14,262 nucleotides of DNA, taken from assembly GCA_018399915.1 (NCBI GenBank), contig JAGYNW010000031.1, forward strand, positions 1 through 14,262. Direction: 5' to 3'. The position numbers and the translations under genes were made by a program. The DNA comes from Candidatus Omnitrophota bacterium. GTDB lineage: Bacteria; Omnitrophota; Gorgyraeia; Zapsychrales; Zapsychraceae. The notes under the pieces are model-generated. The model was given only the letters and a program-made list of their open reading frames with translations, ran no database searches and had not been told where the DNA came from. Within the stretch, counting starts at the first letter, position 1. Every line of letters starts with the position of its first letter. Below, one piece after another: positions 7,495 to 14,262 of this stretch.

Positions 7495-8058
7495 ATGCCA
7501 GCAAAGGATTGGCATGGTAGCGAAGCGCAAGAAATAGCCTTTTTGAAAAAAAAGGTGGTTGAACTGGAGCGGTTGGTAGTGACGGATCCTTTGACCGGGG
7601 TCTATAATCACCGGTATTTCCGCGATCGCTTGTATCAGGAAATGTGCCGCGCGACACGGCATAAAAGTCCTTTGTGTTTGCTTATGATCGATATTGATGC
7701 TTTCAAAAAGTGCAATGATGCTTATGGGCATCTGGAAGGGGATTGCCTTTTGGTCAAGATCGCTAACGTTTTGAATGAATATTCCCGCAGCACCGATATT
7801 GTCTGCCGTTATGGGGGAGATGAATTTACGATGATCTTGCCGGAAACGGATGTTGCTTCTGCCAGGATCTTAGCCAGGAAAGTGAAAGATGCTGTTCAGG
7901 CCCTGGATTTAAAATGCGAGCCTACGATCAGTGTTGGTATTGCAGATATTAAGGAAAAGAGAAATATTCTGGATTTGATCCAAAAAGCGGATAAAGCACT
8001 CTATCAAGCTAAAAGAAGTGGAAAAAACCGCATTTCCGATCTGCTCAGAGTGATTTAG
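7495..8058 (+). CDS. stand-alone GGDEF diguanylate cyclase
   Basis: A 187-residue protein that is almost only a GGDEF domain and should make cyclic di-GMP from two GTP. A short coiled-coil-like N-terminus (about 9-28) precedes the DPLTGVYNHRYF entry motif (31-42). The active-site signature is intact: metal-binding D66 (DIDAFK), GGDEF at 107-111 and N74 in the nucleotide pocket. The RSTD at 98-101 is an RxxD inhibitory site at the standard six-residue spacing, so product feedback inhibition is expected. No sensory domain, membrane helix or EAL domain is present, so activity would be set by expression level or by protein partners. AAAGGA precedes the ATG. The gene sits inside an oxidative-stress operon, an unusual location. 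Confidence 0.93.
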   Translation: MPAKDWHGSEAQEIAFLKKKVVELERLVVTDPLTGVYNHRYFRDRLYQEMCRATRHKSPLCLLMIDIDAFKKCNDAYGHLEGDCLLVKIANVLNEYSRSTDIVCRYGGDEFTMILPETDVASARILARKVKDAVQALDLKCEPTISVGIADIKEKRNILDLIQKADKALYQAKRSGKNRISDLLRVI

Positions 8059-8076
8059 ATCGAGGAGGGATAAAGA

Positions 8077-9105
8077 ATGAAAGAATTGCTTATATTGGGG
8101 ATTTTTACGATGATCGGGAGTCTGCAGGTATCGTATGCGCAAGCCGCCCGGAATAATTACAAGGAGGCGGTTTTTGCCGGAGGGTGTTTTTGGTGCATGG
8201 AAGCGCCATTTGAGAAACTGGACGGAGTCCAGGAAGTTTATTCGGGTTATATTGGGGGCCACATAAAGAATCCAACTTATGAGCAGGTTTCTTCCGGAAA
8301 ATCCGGGCATAAAGAGGCTGTTAAAGTGGTTTATGATCCCGACAGGGTTTCGTACGACGAATTATTGGGAGTTTTTTGGCGGCAAATTGATCCGACAGAT
8401 GCAGGGGGACAGTTTGGGGACCGCGGACAACAGTACGCCAGTGCGATCTTTTATGGAAATGCCCAGGAAAAAAAAGCTGCGGAGGAAGCAAAGGCGCGGA
8501 TAGAGAAATCCGGCCGTTTTAAAGAATCGATTGTTACCGAGATCCTGGAAATGTCCGAGTTCTATCCTGCAGAAGATTACCATCAGGATTATTATCAAGA
8601 ACATCCCCTCAAATATAAAACTTTCCGGTTTTTTTCCGGACGGGACCGATTTCTTGATGAGCATTGGGAAGAATCTGAAAACGATTTGCGGAAACGTTTG
8701 ACGCCATTGGCCTATAAAGTTACCCAGGAAAATGCCACGGAACCGGCGTTCCGCAACGCGTATTGGGATAATAAGAAACCAGGTATTTACGTGGATATCG
8801 TCTCAGGCGAGCCGCTTTTCAGTTCGAAAGATAAATTTCAATCCGGAACGGGTTGGCCGAGTTTCAGCAAACCGCTGGAACCGGATAATATTGTAGAGAA
8901 AACGGACCGGTCTTTTTTCTCCGTCAGAACAGAAGTGCGAAGCAAACAGGCTGATTCACATTTGGGGCATGTTTTTCCCGACGGCCCGCAACCTACCGGG
9001 TTACGGTATTGTCTCAATTCAGCTGCGTTGAAATTTATTCCGGCTGAAGATCTCAAAGATTCAGGTTATGGGGAATACGAATCCTTATTTCGTAACGGAG
9101 AGTGA
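8077..9105 (+). CDS. msrAB: exported bifunctional methionine sulfoxide reductase MsrA-MsrB
   Basis: A 342-residue fusion that reduces both S- and R-methionine sulfoxide in damaged proteins. Residues 1-23 are a signal peptide (hydrophobic 4-16, AQA cleavage site), so it acts outside the cytoplasm. The MsrA domain (about 27-190) has catalytic C37 in GCFWCME (36-42). The MsrB domain (about 205-335) has GTGWPSF, DSHLGHVF and catalytic C312 in RYCLNS. The MsrB zinc-type CxxC pairs are missing. The whole protein contains only three cysteines (C37, C40, C312): MsrA could form a C37-C40 disulfide, but MsrB has no obvious resolving cysteine. There is no thioredoxin-like domain as in neisserial PilB fusions, so an external reductant is needed. 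A good GAGGAGGG ribosome site precedes the ATG. Confidence 0.95.
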   Translation: MKELLILGIFTMIGSLQVSYAQAARNNYKEAVFAGGCFWCMEAPFEKLDGVQEVYSGYIGGHIKNPTYEQVSSGKSGHKEAVKVVYDPDRVSYDELLGVFWRQIDPTDAGGQFGDRGQQYASAIFYGNAQEKKAAEEAKARIEKSGRFKESIVTEILEMSEFYPAEDYHQDYYQEHPLKYKTFRFFSGRDRFLDEHWEESENDLRKRLTPLAYKVTQENATEPAFRNAYWDNKKPGIYVDIVSGEPLFSSKDKFQSGTGWPSFSKPLEPDNIVEKTDRSFFSVRTEVRSKQADSHLGHVFPDGPQPTGLRYCLNSAALKFIPAEDLKDSGYGEYESLFRNGE

Positions 9106-9157
9106 TCCTAGTCACTTCGTAAATGAGGCAGACAAGTTTAAAGAAAGGGGCAAGAAA

Positions 9158-9319
9158 ATGAAAAAATACAAATGTACGGTTTGTGGTTGGATCTATGATC
9201 CGGAAAAAGGGGATCCTGATAACGGAGTGCAGCCGGGCACGGCTTTTGAGGATGTGCCGGATGATTGGGTATGCCCGGAATGTGGTGTTGGTAAAAGTGA
9301 TTTTGAACCGGAAGAATAA
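9158..9319 (+). CDS. rubredoxin
   Basis: A 53-residue rubredoxin, a small one-electron carrier with a single iron held by four cysteines: C6/C9 (CTVC) and C39/C42 (CPEC). The conserved Y-C-V-C-G-W-I-Y-D-like start, GDPDNG, PGTAFEDVPDDWVCPEC and DFEP segments match the family closely. The reading frame is open back to 9068 inside msrAB, but family length, homology and the AGAAAGGGG ribosome site (about 9142-9150) place the start at ATG 9158. It lies 15 bases before the flavodiiron gene, its usual electron acceptor, and can also reduce rubrerythrin. Confidence 0.96.
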   Translation: MKKYKCTVCGWIYDPEKGDPDNGVQPGTAFEDVPDDWVCPECGVGKSDFEPEE

Positions 9320-9334
9320 TCAAGGGAGAAAACG

Positions 9335-10510
9335 ATGCATCTGATTAAAGACGATATTTACTGGACAGGATATGTGGATTGGGACTTGCGGAATTTTCAT
9401 GGTTATGAGACGCCCCAGGGATCAAGTTATAATGCCTATTTGATCAAAGACGAAAAACCCACATTAATTGATACTGTCAAATATTATGGGTTTGATGAAA
9501 TGTTTCAAAATATTCGACAGGTCATTGATCCTTCCGAGATCCGTTATATCATTTCCAATCATACGGAAATGGACCATTCCGGGACGATTGATCGGATGCT
9601 TTCGTTTTGTCCCAATGCCGAGGTGGTCTGCTCGCCAAAAGGCGAGGAGGGGCTGCGCCGGCATTTCAAAAAAGATTGGAAGTTCAAGGTCGTTAAAACC
9701 GGAGATGAGCTCGATATCGGCGCCAGGACGCTTAAATTCCTTTTAATGCCTATGGTCCATTGGCCGGATTCAATGGCCACGTATTCGCCCAAGGATCAGA
9801 TTCTTTTCCCCAATGATGCCTTTGGGCAACACTATGCGTCAGACAAGAAATTTGTTGATGAAGTCGGTCAGGATATTCTCTTTAGCGAAGCCGCTAAATA
9901 TTATGCCAATATTGTGCTTCCTTACGGCAATCAGGTGCTTAAAGTTTTAGAGGCAGTTGCGGGTTTATCCATTGACACTATCTGTCCTTCCCATGGTCTT
10001 ATCTGGAGAAAACCGGAGCATATTCGCAAGATCCTGGACCTGTACAAACGATGGGCCTCTCACCAAGCCGAACAAAAAGTCGTGATCGTTTATGATACAA
10101 TGTGGAAATCCACCGAAACAATCGCTAACCGCTTATACGCGCAGCTGGAAAAACAAGAGGTGCCTGTAAAGTTGTTGCACTTAAGCACGACACATATTTC
10201 CGATGTCGTTACCGAGATCATGCGATCGCAGGTCGTGTGTTTCGGAACCCCTATGCTGAATAATCATATGCTGCCGACCATGGCCTCATTATTGATGTAT
10301 TTAAAAGGCTTGCGGCCCAAAGGCAGGACCGCTTATGTTTTTGGTTCTTATGGCTGGGCCAAGGTCGGGTTCAAGGAATTTGAGGATTTCATAAAAGAGG
10401 CGGGTTTTCAGATCCCGATGGAAGGGAAATATATTCAATTTATTCCTTCCGAAGAAGACCTGAGCTCTTTATCTGGTATCGCCGGAAAGATCAAAGGCTT
10501 GTTTGTTTAG
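9335..10510 (+). CDS. fprA: flavodiiron protein (rubredoxin:oxygen/NO oxidoreductase)
   Basis: A 391-residue cytoplasmic A-type flavodiiron protein that reduces O2 to water and/or NO to N2O with electrons from reduced rubredoxin. Residues 1-245 are a metallo-beta-lactamase-like domain with the full diiron ligand set: H76, E78, D80 and H81 (HTEMDH), H142, D161 and H220. Residues about 247-391 are a flavodoxin domain binding FMN (VIVYDTMWKSTE near 253, GSYGW near 342). No fused rubredoxin or NAD(P)H reductase domain is present; the separate rubredoxin gene 15 bases upstream fills that role. The ribosome site AAGGGAG precedes the ATG. It is the last gene of the operon and a terminator follows about 50 bases later. 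Confidence 0.96.
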   Translation: MHLIKDDIYWTGYVDWDLRNFHGYETPQGSSYNAYLIKDEKPTLIDTVKYYGFDEMFQNIRQVIDPSEIRYIISNHTEMDHSGTIDRMLSFCPNAEVVCSPKGEEGLRRHFKKDWKFKVVKTGDELDIGARTLKFLLMPMVHWPDSMATYSPKDQILFPNDAFGQHYASDKKFVDEVGQDILFSEAAKYYANIVLPYGNQVLKVLEAVAGLSIDTICPSHGLIWRKPEHIRKILDLYKRWASHQAEQKVVIVYDTMWKSTETIANRLYAQLEKQEVPVKLLHLSTTHISDVVTEIMRSQVVCFGTPMLNNHMLPTMASLLMYLKGLRPKGRTAYVFGSYGWAKVGFKEFEDFIKEAGFQIPMEGKYIQFIPSEEDLSSLSGIAGKIKGLFV

Positions 10511-10559
10511 TCCGGGGATTCAGCGGGGTACTCAACCGCTTTCAGAATTTTTACACAAA

Positions 10560-10590
10560 GCAGCCCTCTTGGGGCCGCGGTTTTTTCTTT
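10560..10590 (+). terminator. intrinsic terminator ending the oxidative-stress operon
   Basis: Stem GCAGCCC (10560-10566) pairs with GGGCCGC (10572-10578) across a five-base loop, with one A-C mismatch, followed after two bases by TTTTTT (10581-10586) and CTTT. GC-rich stem plus T-run is the classic Rho-independent form. A weaker 5-bp stem (AGCGG 10522-10526 / CCGCT 10536-10540) lies just before it. Confidence 0.75.
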
Positions 10591-10620
10591 CAAGGTCTCC
10601 ATTAAAAAATGAACAAATAT

Positions 10621-10649
10621 TTGTATCCTGCGCAAAGTTTATTTATTAT
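10621..10649 (+). promoter_or_regulatory. sigma70-type promoter for the glycosyltransferase operon
   Basis: TTGTAT (10621-10626) and TATTAT (10644-10649) are separated by exactly 17 bases, downstream of the terminator and 33 bases before the start codon. Each hexamer differs from consensus at one or two positions. The spacing and location support it; no operator was seen. Confidence 0.6.
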
Positions 10650-10670
10650 AGAGTAAATGAATTCGCGTAA

Positions 10671-10676
10671 AGGAGG
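10671..10676 (+). promoter_or_regulatory. Shine-Dalgarno that sets the start of the GT-C gene
   Basis: AGGAGG ends six bases before ATG 10683 but only three bases before the in-frame GTG 10680. Normal spacing therefore favours ATG 10683 as start. Confidence 0.7.
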
Positions 10677-10682
10677 CCCGTG

Positions 10683-12380
10683 ATGAGCAAGCTTACCCAG
10701 TATGTCCAAACAATCGTCCAAAGTCAAAGACGGAGTCTGGCTGTCATTTATGCCGCGGCTTTGATCAGCTTCGGCAATATCTTCCGCAATCAATTTATTC
10801 TCGATGATTTTTCTTTTATTGTGGACTGGCCACTGATCAGGTCTTTAAGCAATTTCCCGCGTTTTTTTGTGGGGTATGTACCTCCGCCAGGGCAAGAAGG
10901 AATTTACACTCCCTTAAAAACTTTTTTTCATTCATTGACATATCAATGGTTCGGGCTTAATGTCTTTGGCCATCACGCCTTCTCTCTTTTAATCCATTGC
11001 GTTGGTATTTTCTTGGTATACAAGATCGTCCTGTTGTTGACGCAGGATAAGCTTGTTACTTTTTTGGCTGCTTTTTTTTTCGCGCTTCATCCTGTGCATT
11101 GCGAGTCCATTACTTCTATTACAGCCAGTATTGATACCATCGGCGCGATCTTTCTCTTGACCGCTTTTTATTGTTATGCTCTCAGAGAATATGCCCCGGC
11201 TAAGAGCGTGGCGCGTCTTTATAGTGCCTCGTTGCTTTGCGCGATTCTTGCTATTGCAACACACGAACTTGCCGCAAGTCTGCCATTGTTGATCTTTGGG
11301 TATAATGCGATAATGGCCAAGCAAAGGAGCTCTTGGGTTACGTCTGCGAAGAAGGCGATCCCTTTTGTCTTGGTTGTGCTCGTTTATTTATTTTTCAAGT
11401 ATTGGGCTTTGGGAAACATTTCGCGCGGTTCTTACCTTTATGACAATTTTTACCTGACCATGCTCGTTTCTGTTAAGGCCCTGGCTAAGTATGTTTTTCT
11501 GTTGTTTTTTCCTGTTGTGCTTACGCATAATCATGTCATATCCGAGGGGATCTATTCTTTTGATGTTGCCGATTTCAATGAGTACGCGGTGATCACTCAA
11601 TCGGTCTTTGATCTGCCGGTCTTGGGGTCTTTGCTGGTCATCGCCGGGCTTATTTATGTGATTGTCTCTTTTCGGGAAAAGAAACCGCTGATCAGTTTTG
11701 CTGTCAGTTGGTTTTTCTTGACCCTGTTGCCGGCCATGAATATTATTCCCAGCAGCGTGTATTTTGCGGAACGTTATTTGTATGTGCCTTCAGTCGCGTT
11801 TTGTCTGCTGATGGGCCTTTATTTTAAGCGTCTTTATCGTTCCCGGAGGAAGGTGCTGGGAATCCGTGCTTCCACCGTTACCGTGTTCCTGGTTATTGCC
11901 ATAGGTCTTGCCTATGGCGCGCGTGTAGCCATTCGTAATACTGAAATGAAGGATGAGATCTCGGTTTTTTTGTCAGCCGTTAAAGCAAATCCGAAAAGCG
12001 CTTTGATGCGCAATGATTTGGGGATCGTATACACACAATACGGGCAACCGGCTAAGGCTATTGAAAGTTTTCGCATTGCCTTAGCCTTAAAAGAGGATCC
12101 GGTAACATATTTTGCTATGGCAGAAGCTTACACGAATATGGGACAGAATCAGGAAGCGGAGATCTCTTTGCGACGGGCAATTGAACTTGATCCGGAATTC
12201 GCGGATGCTTATTATAATCTTGCCAGTTTGTATGCTTTTTGGGGAAAGATGGCAAAGGCGCAAAAGTATTTGAAAGACGCTATGTTTTTTTATCAAAAAC
12301 GGGGGCAAGAAATTAAGGCTGAGCGTTATAAGGCTGTCTTTAAAGATTATTTTGGGCCCCTTAAAGATGAAGAGCTATGA
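10683..12380 (+). CDS. GT-C-type multi-pass membrane glycosyltransferase-like protein with C-terminal TPRs
   Basis: A 565-residue protein (from ATG 10683) with many membrane helices over residues about 18-410 and about three tetratricopeptide repeats at 425-545. The first periplasmic loop has an Asp pair in FILDDFSFI (D41, D42), where GT-C enzymes place catalytic acidic residues. Later HPVHCESI (about 135-142) and an ATHELAAS segment recall the TMTC/O-mannosyltransferase-like family, which also joins GT-C membrane domains to TPRs. Such enzymes transfer sugars from polyprenyl-phosphate donors to proteins or glycans outside the cytoplasm. The sugar and acceptor here are unknown, and catalytic activity is inferred. 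The stop overlaps the start of the next glycosyltransferase gene by four bases (ATGA), so translation is coupled and the two enzymes probably act in one pathway. Confidence 0.8.
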   Translation: MSKLTQYVQTIVQSQRRSLAVIYAAALISFGNIFRNQFILDDFSFIVDWPLIRSLSNFPRFFVGYVPPPGQEGIYTPLKTFFHSLTYQWFGLNVFGHHAFSLLIHCVGIFLVYKIVLLLTQDKLVTFLAAFFFALHPVHCESITSITASIDTIGAIFLLTAFYCYALREYAPAKSVARLYSASLLCAILAIATHELAASLPLLIFGYNAIMAKQRSSWVTSAKKAIPFVLVVLVYLFFKYWALGNISRGSYLYDNFYLTMLVSVKALAKYVFLLFFPVVLTHNHVISEGIYSFDVADFNEYAVITQSVFDLPVLGSLLVIAGLIYVIVSFREKKPLISFAVSWFFLTLLPAMNIIPSSVYFAERYLYVPSVAFCLLMGLYFKRLYRSRRKVLGIRASTVTVFLVIAIGLAYGARVAIRNTEMKDEISVFLSAVKANPKSALMRNDLGIVYTQYGQPAKAIESFRIALALKEDPVTYFAMAEAYTNMGQNQEAEISLRRAIELDPEFADAYYNLASLYAFWGKMAKAQKYLKDAMFFYQKRGQEIKAERYKAVFKDYFGPLKDEEL

Positions 12381-13081
12381 TCAAAGCGCTTTCGGTGGTG
12401 ATCCCCATTTACAATGCTGAAACACTGATTGAGCCGGCTGTGATGCGGTTGAAAAAGCATCTCGACGCCATGGCTCTTATTTATGAGATCGTTTTGTGTG
12501 ATGATGGCAGCAGCGATGGTTCGCCTGATGTCCTTAGTTCTATTGATAAACGCGAGGAAAAAGTTCGGTGTTTCTTCCATCAGCCTAACCAGGGGTTGGG
12601 TTTTACTTTAAAAAGACTTTTTCAGGAAGCGCGTTATGCATATATTATTTGTTTGGATTGTGATTTGCCGTTTTCCGAAAGTGTAATTTCATCATTGTTT
12701 TCCCGGATCGAAAAAGCGGATGTTATCATTGCCTCACGTTATGCAGGACTTTTTAATCGTATGCCATTTCATCGCTGGTTAGTCAGCCGCGCATATTATT
12801 GGTTCTGCCGGGCCTTGTTTGATGTGCGTGTTAAGGACCTGGGCTCAGGATCTTTTTTGTTAAAGAAAAAGGTTGTTGAGAAATTGTCGTTGACGGCCAA
12901 TGGATTTGATTTTCATGTTGAGTTTTATGCCAAGGCGCAAAAGAAGGGATTTGTCGTTGAAGAGGTTGCGGCCAGATTGAGCGGGCCTGAGCAGAAGGGG
13001 ACTTTTTCGGTTTGCCGGCACGGTCCGGCTATTGTTGCGGGAACTTTGCGGGTCTTGAGAGATTGTCGACAAAACAATTAG
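12377..13081 (+). CDS. family 2 glycosyltransferase, polyprenyl-phosphate sugar synthase-like
   Basis: A 234-residue GT-A fold enzyme. The N-terminal SVVIPIYNAE (6-15), CDDGSSDGS (41-49), the NQGLG loop (71-75) and the metal-binding DxD (D94-C-D96) are typical of GT2 proteins of the dolichyl/polyprenyl-phosphate mannose or glucose synthase type; SRY (120-122) and DLGSGSFL (154-161) fit the same group. There are no C-terminal membrane helices, unlike the longer GtrB/ArnC forms, so it would work at the inner face of the membrane. A likely role is to charge a polyprenyl-phosphate carrier with a sugar used by the overlapping GT-C protein, but the nucleotide-sugar donor cannot be told from sequence. 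The next gene begins ten bases after its stop. Confidence 0.85.
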   Translation: MIKALSVVIPIYNAETLIEPAVMRLKKHLDAMALIYEIVLCDDGSSDGSPDVLSSIDKREEKVRCFFHQPNQGLGFTLKRLFQEARYAYIICLDCDLPFSESVISSLFSRIEKADVIIASRYAGLFNRMPFHRWLVSRAYYWFCRALFDVRVKDLGSGSFLLKKKVVEKLSLTANGFDFHVEFYAKAQKKGFVVEEVAARLSGPEQKGTFSVCRHGPAIVAGTLRVLRDCRQNN

Positions 13082-13091
13082 AAATATTCTT

Positions 13092-14262
13092 ATGCGAAAA
13101 TTAAAAGAAAACCTGAAGCGGTGTTTTTCCTCATACACCCGGATATTTTTATGTGTCATCGGGATTGTCTCGGTGCGTGTTTTCATTGAATGGGCGTTTT
13201 TTGTTTTTCCGTTGCAGATTAATGGATTTCAGGATTATGTCCGTTTTTATCTGGAGAATGTGTATTATTTCTTGATCCTTTTTTTAGTCATGTCATTATT
13301 TGTCGCGTGGATCGCTCGTGTCGATCTCAAGGCGGTAATGCGGTTTGGCGTTACCTTGTATCCGATTATTTGGTTGCCGCCATTAATCGATCATCTTTTT
13401 CTGGGCAGGACAGAGGGGTATTATTACGCCCGGGTAGAGAATTTTTTTGATAATTTGACCTCTCTTTATTTTGCCACATCCGATGGTTCGTTCGGATTGT
13501 CTTTTGAGGTGATCCTCGGGATCTTCGCCCTGATTGTCTTTGTTTTGTGGAAAACACGAAACATTTTCAAGGCGCTGACAACAGGTCTTTTCCTGCATCT
13601 GTTTCTTCTCATCTTTACAACTCCGGATCTGTTTTTCGGCAGAGCGGGAGCGGATTATTATTTTGATACCTTTTTGCCTGCGTATTATTTTTTTCCGTCG
13701 ATATTCTTTTTGACCGCGACGGTTTTTGTGCGCAACCGAAACAAATGCCTGGCTGTCCTGCAGAATCTAAGACCGGCGCGGGCCGGAATCTTTATCGCCG
13801 CAGTGGTGTTCGGGGTTATCGCCCGTTACATCATCAACCGCGTTGCTTATTTATATAATCCTTTCTTGTGCGGGGTTGCGGTTTTTTTCCTTTGGCAGGT
13901 TGCGGTCATTGTTAATGATATCTATGATATTGCCATCGATAAGGTGACTAACACGGACAGGCCTTTGGCTCGAGGTGTTCTTAGCGTTGAGGATTATAGT
14001 TTTGCGGCTGTTGTTTTTTCCTTTTGGGCGCTTTCTTTGGCGGCGGTCATTAGTGGTCCGGTTTTATTACTCGCGGTTTTATTCATTGGCTTGGCATATG
14101 TTTATTCGGTCCCGCCCTTGCGTTTGAGGAAGAATTTCAGTGGAAATGTGGTCATTGCCCTGGCGGTCTTGATTTCCTTTTTTATGGGTGTGTCCTCTTC
14201 CGGATTCCGCCCGGTTAATGTTTTCTATCTTTTTCCTGTGGGCATGATGATGTTTATTTTTA
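13092..14262 (+). CDS. UbiA-superfamily prenyltransferase with N-terminal membrane extension, 3' end missing
   Basis: An open frame of 390 codons running off the right edge without a stop. Residues about 228-390 are a UbiA-type integral membrane prenyltransferase: the first Asp-rich motif NDIYDIAID (275-283), then the DRPLARG prenyl-diphosphate segment (289-295) and YSVPPLRLR (338-346). The second Asp-rich motif should lie beyond the window. Before it, residues 1-225 form an extra hydrophobic domain with about five or six predicted helices (for example 17-40, 57-75, 138-153, 163-177, 195-213), not part of a normal UbiA and not recognised. ATG 13092 is the first ATG after an in-frame stop at 13056-13058. 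No good Shine-Dalgarno precedes it, so translation may depend on the gene ten bases upstream. The acceptor is unknown; quinone, glycerol-phosphate or sugar-lipid prenylation are all possible. Confidence 0.88.
   Translation, partial: MRKLKENLKRCFSSYTRIFLCVIGIVSVRVFIEWAFFVFPLQINGFQDYVRFYLENVYYFLILFLVMSLFVAWIARVDLKAVMRFGVTLYPIIWLPPLIDHLFLGRTEGYYYARVENFFDNLTSLYFATSDGSFGLSFEVILGIFALIVFVLWKTRNIFKALTTGLFLHLFLLIFTTPDLFFGRAGADYYFDTFLPAYYFFPSIFFLTATVFVRNRNKCLAVLQNLRPARAGIFIAAVVFGVIARYIINRVAYLYNPFLCGVAVFFLWQVAVIVNDIYDIAIDKVTNTDRPLARGVLSVEDYSFAAVVFSFWALSLAAVISGPVLLLAVLFIGLAYVYSVPPLRLRKNFSGNVVIALAVLISFFMGVSSSGFRPVNVFYLFPVGMMMFIF

Noticed and set aside
9101..9116. Inverted repeat AGTGA-TCCTAG-TCACT at the end of msrAB as terminator
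   Set aside because: The stem is only 5 bp and no T-run follows, and the rubredoxin gene begins about 40 bases later; read-through is more likely.
9068..9157. Longer N-terminus for rubredoxin, in frame back into msrAB
   Set aside because: The extra 30 residues do not belong to the family and overlap the well-conserved msrAB end; ATG 9158 has its own ribosome site and gives the standard 53-residue protein.
12860..13186. Minus-strand frame of 108 codons over the GT2/UbiA junction
   Set aside because: It lies opposite conserved glycosyltransferase sequence and the UbiA start, and has no family resemblance.

Overview
This 14.3 kb window comes from a bacterial chromosome, and every supported gene is on the + strand. 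Rubrerythrin, a rubrerythrin-like diiron protein, rubredoxin and a flavodiiron protein point to a strict or oxygen-sensitive anaerobe. An exported methionine sulfoxide reductase, a CbrA-like transporter/histidine kinase and a GT-C/TPR membrane protein would suit a Gram-negative-type lineage, for example Omnitrophota or Desulfobacterota. That placement is an impression from gene content, not a phylogeny. No rRNA, tRNA, CRISPR array, insertion sequence or phage gene was seen.

Region 1 (1-873) is the 3' part of rlmN, a radical-SAM rRNA/tRNA methyltransferase cut by the left edge. Region 2 (about 914-4650) has a good promoter followed by a small two-helix membrane protein. This is almost fused to a 1138-residue sensor kinase in which a sodium/solute symporter (SLC5) domain is joined through a STAC-like linker and a PAS domain to a histidine kinase. 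No response regulator lies in the window.

Region 3 (about 4696-10590) is the most coherent part: nine closely spaced genes between a promoter with a PerR-type operator and an intrinsic terminator. Their order is a PerR-type regulator, an FMN-binding split-barrel protein, a small FAD/NAD(P)H oxidoreductase, rubrerythrin, a rubrerythrin-like protein without rubredoxin domain, a compact GGDEF diguanylate cyclase, an exported MsrA-MsrB fusion, rubredoxin and a flavodiiron O2/NO reductase. The regulator keeps all five residues that bind the sensing metal in Bacillus subtilis PerR, including the diagnostic Asp. The likely logic is that peroxide inactivates the repressor. The operon then supplies NAD(P)H-derived electrons, probably through the FAD reductase and rubredoxin, to the peroxide and oxygen reductases, while MsrAB repairs oxidised methionines outside the cytoplasm. 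The diguanylate cyclase is the unexpected member and has a 16-bp perfect palindrome directly before it.

Region 4 (about 10621-14262) starts at its own promoter. It encodes a GT-C-type multi-pass membrane protein with C-terminal TPRs, a family 2 glycosyltransferase resembling polyprenyl-phosphate sugar synthases (4-bp gene overlap), and a UbiA-superfamily prenyltransferase with an unusual N-terminal membrane domain of about 225 residues, cut by the right edge. Together they look like a small lipid-carrier-linked glycosylation or prenyl-lipid pathway of unknown product.
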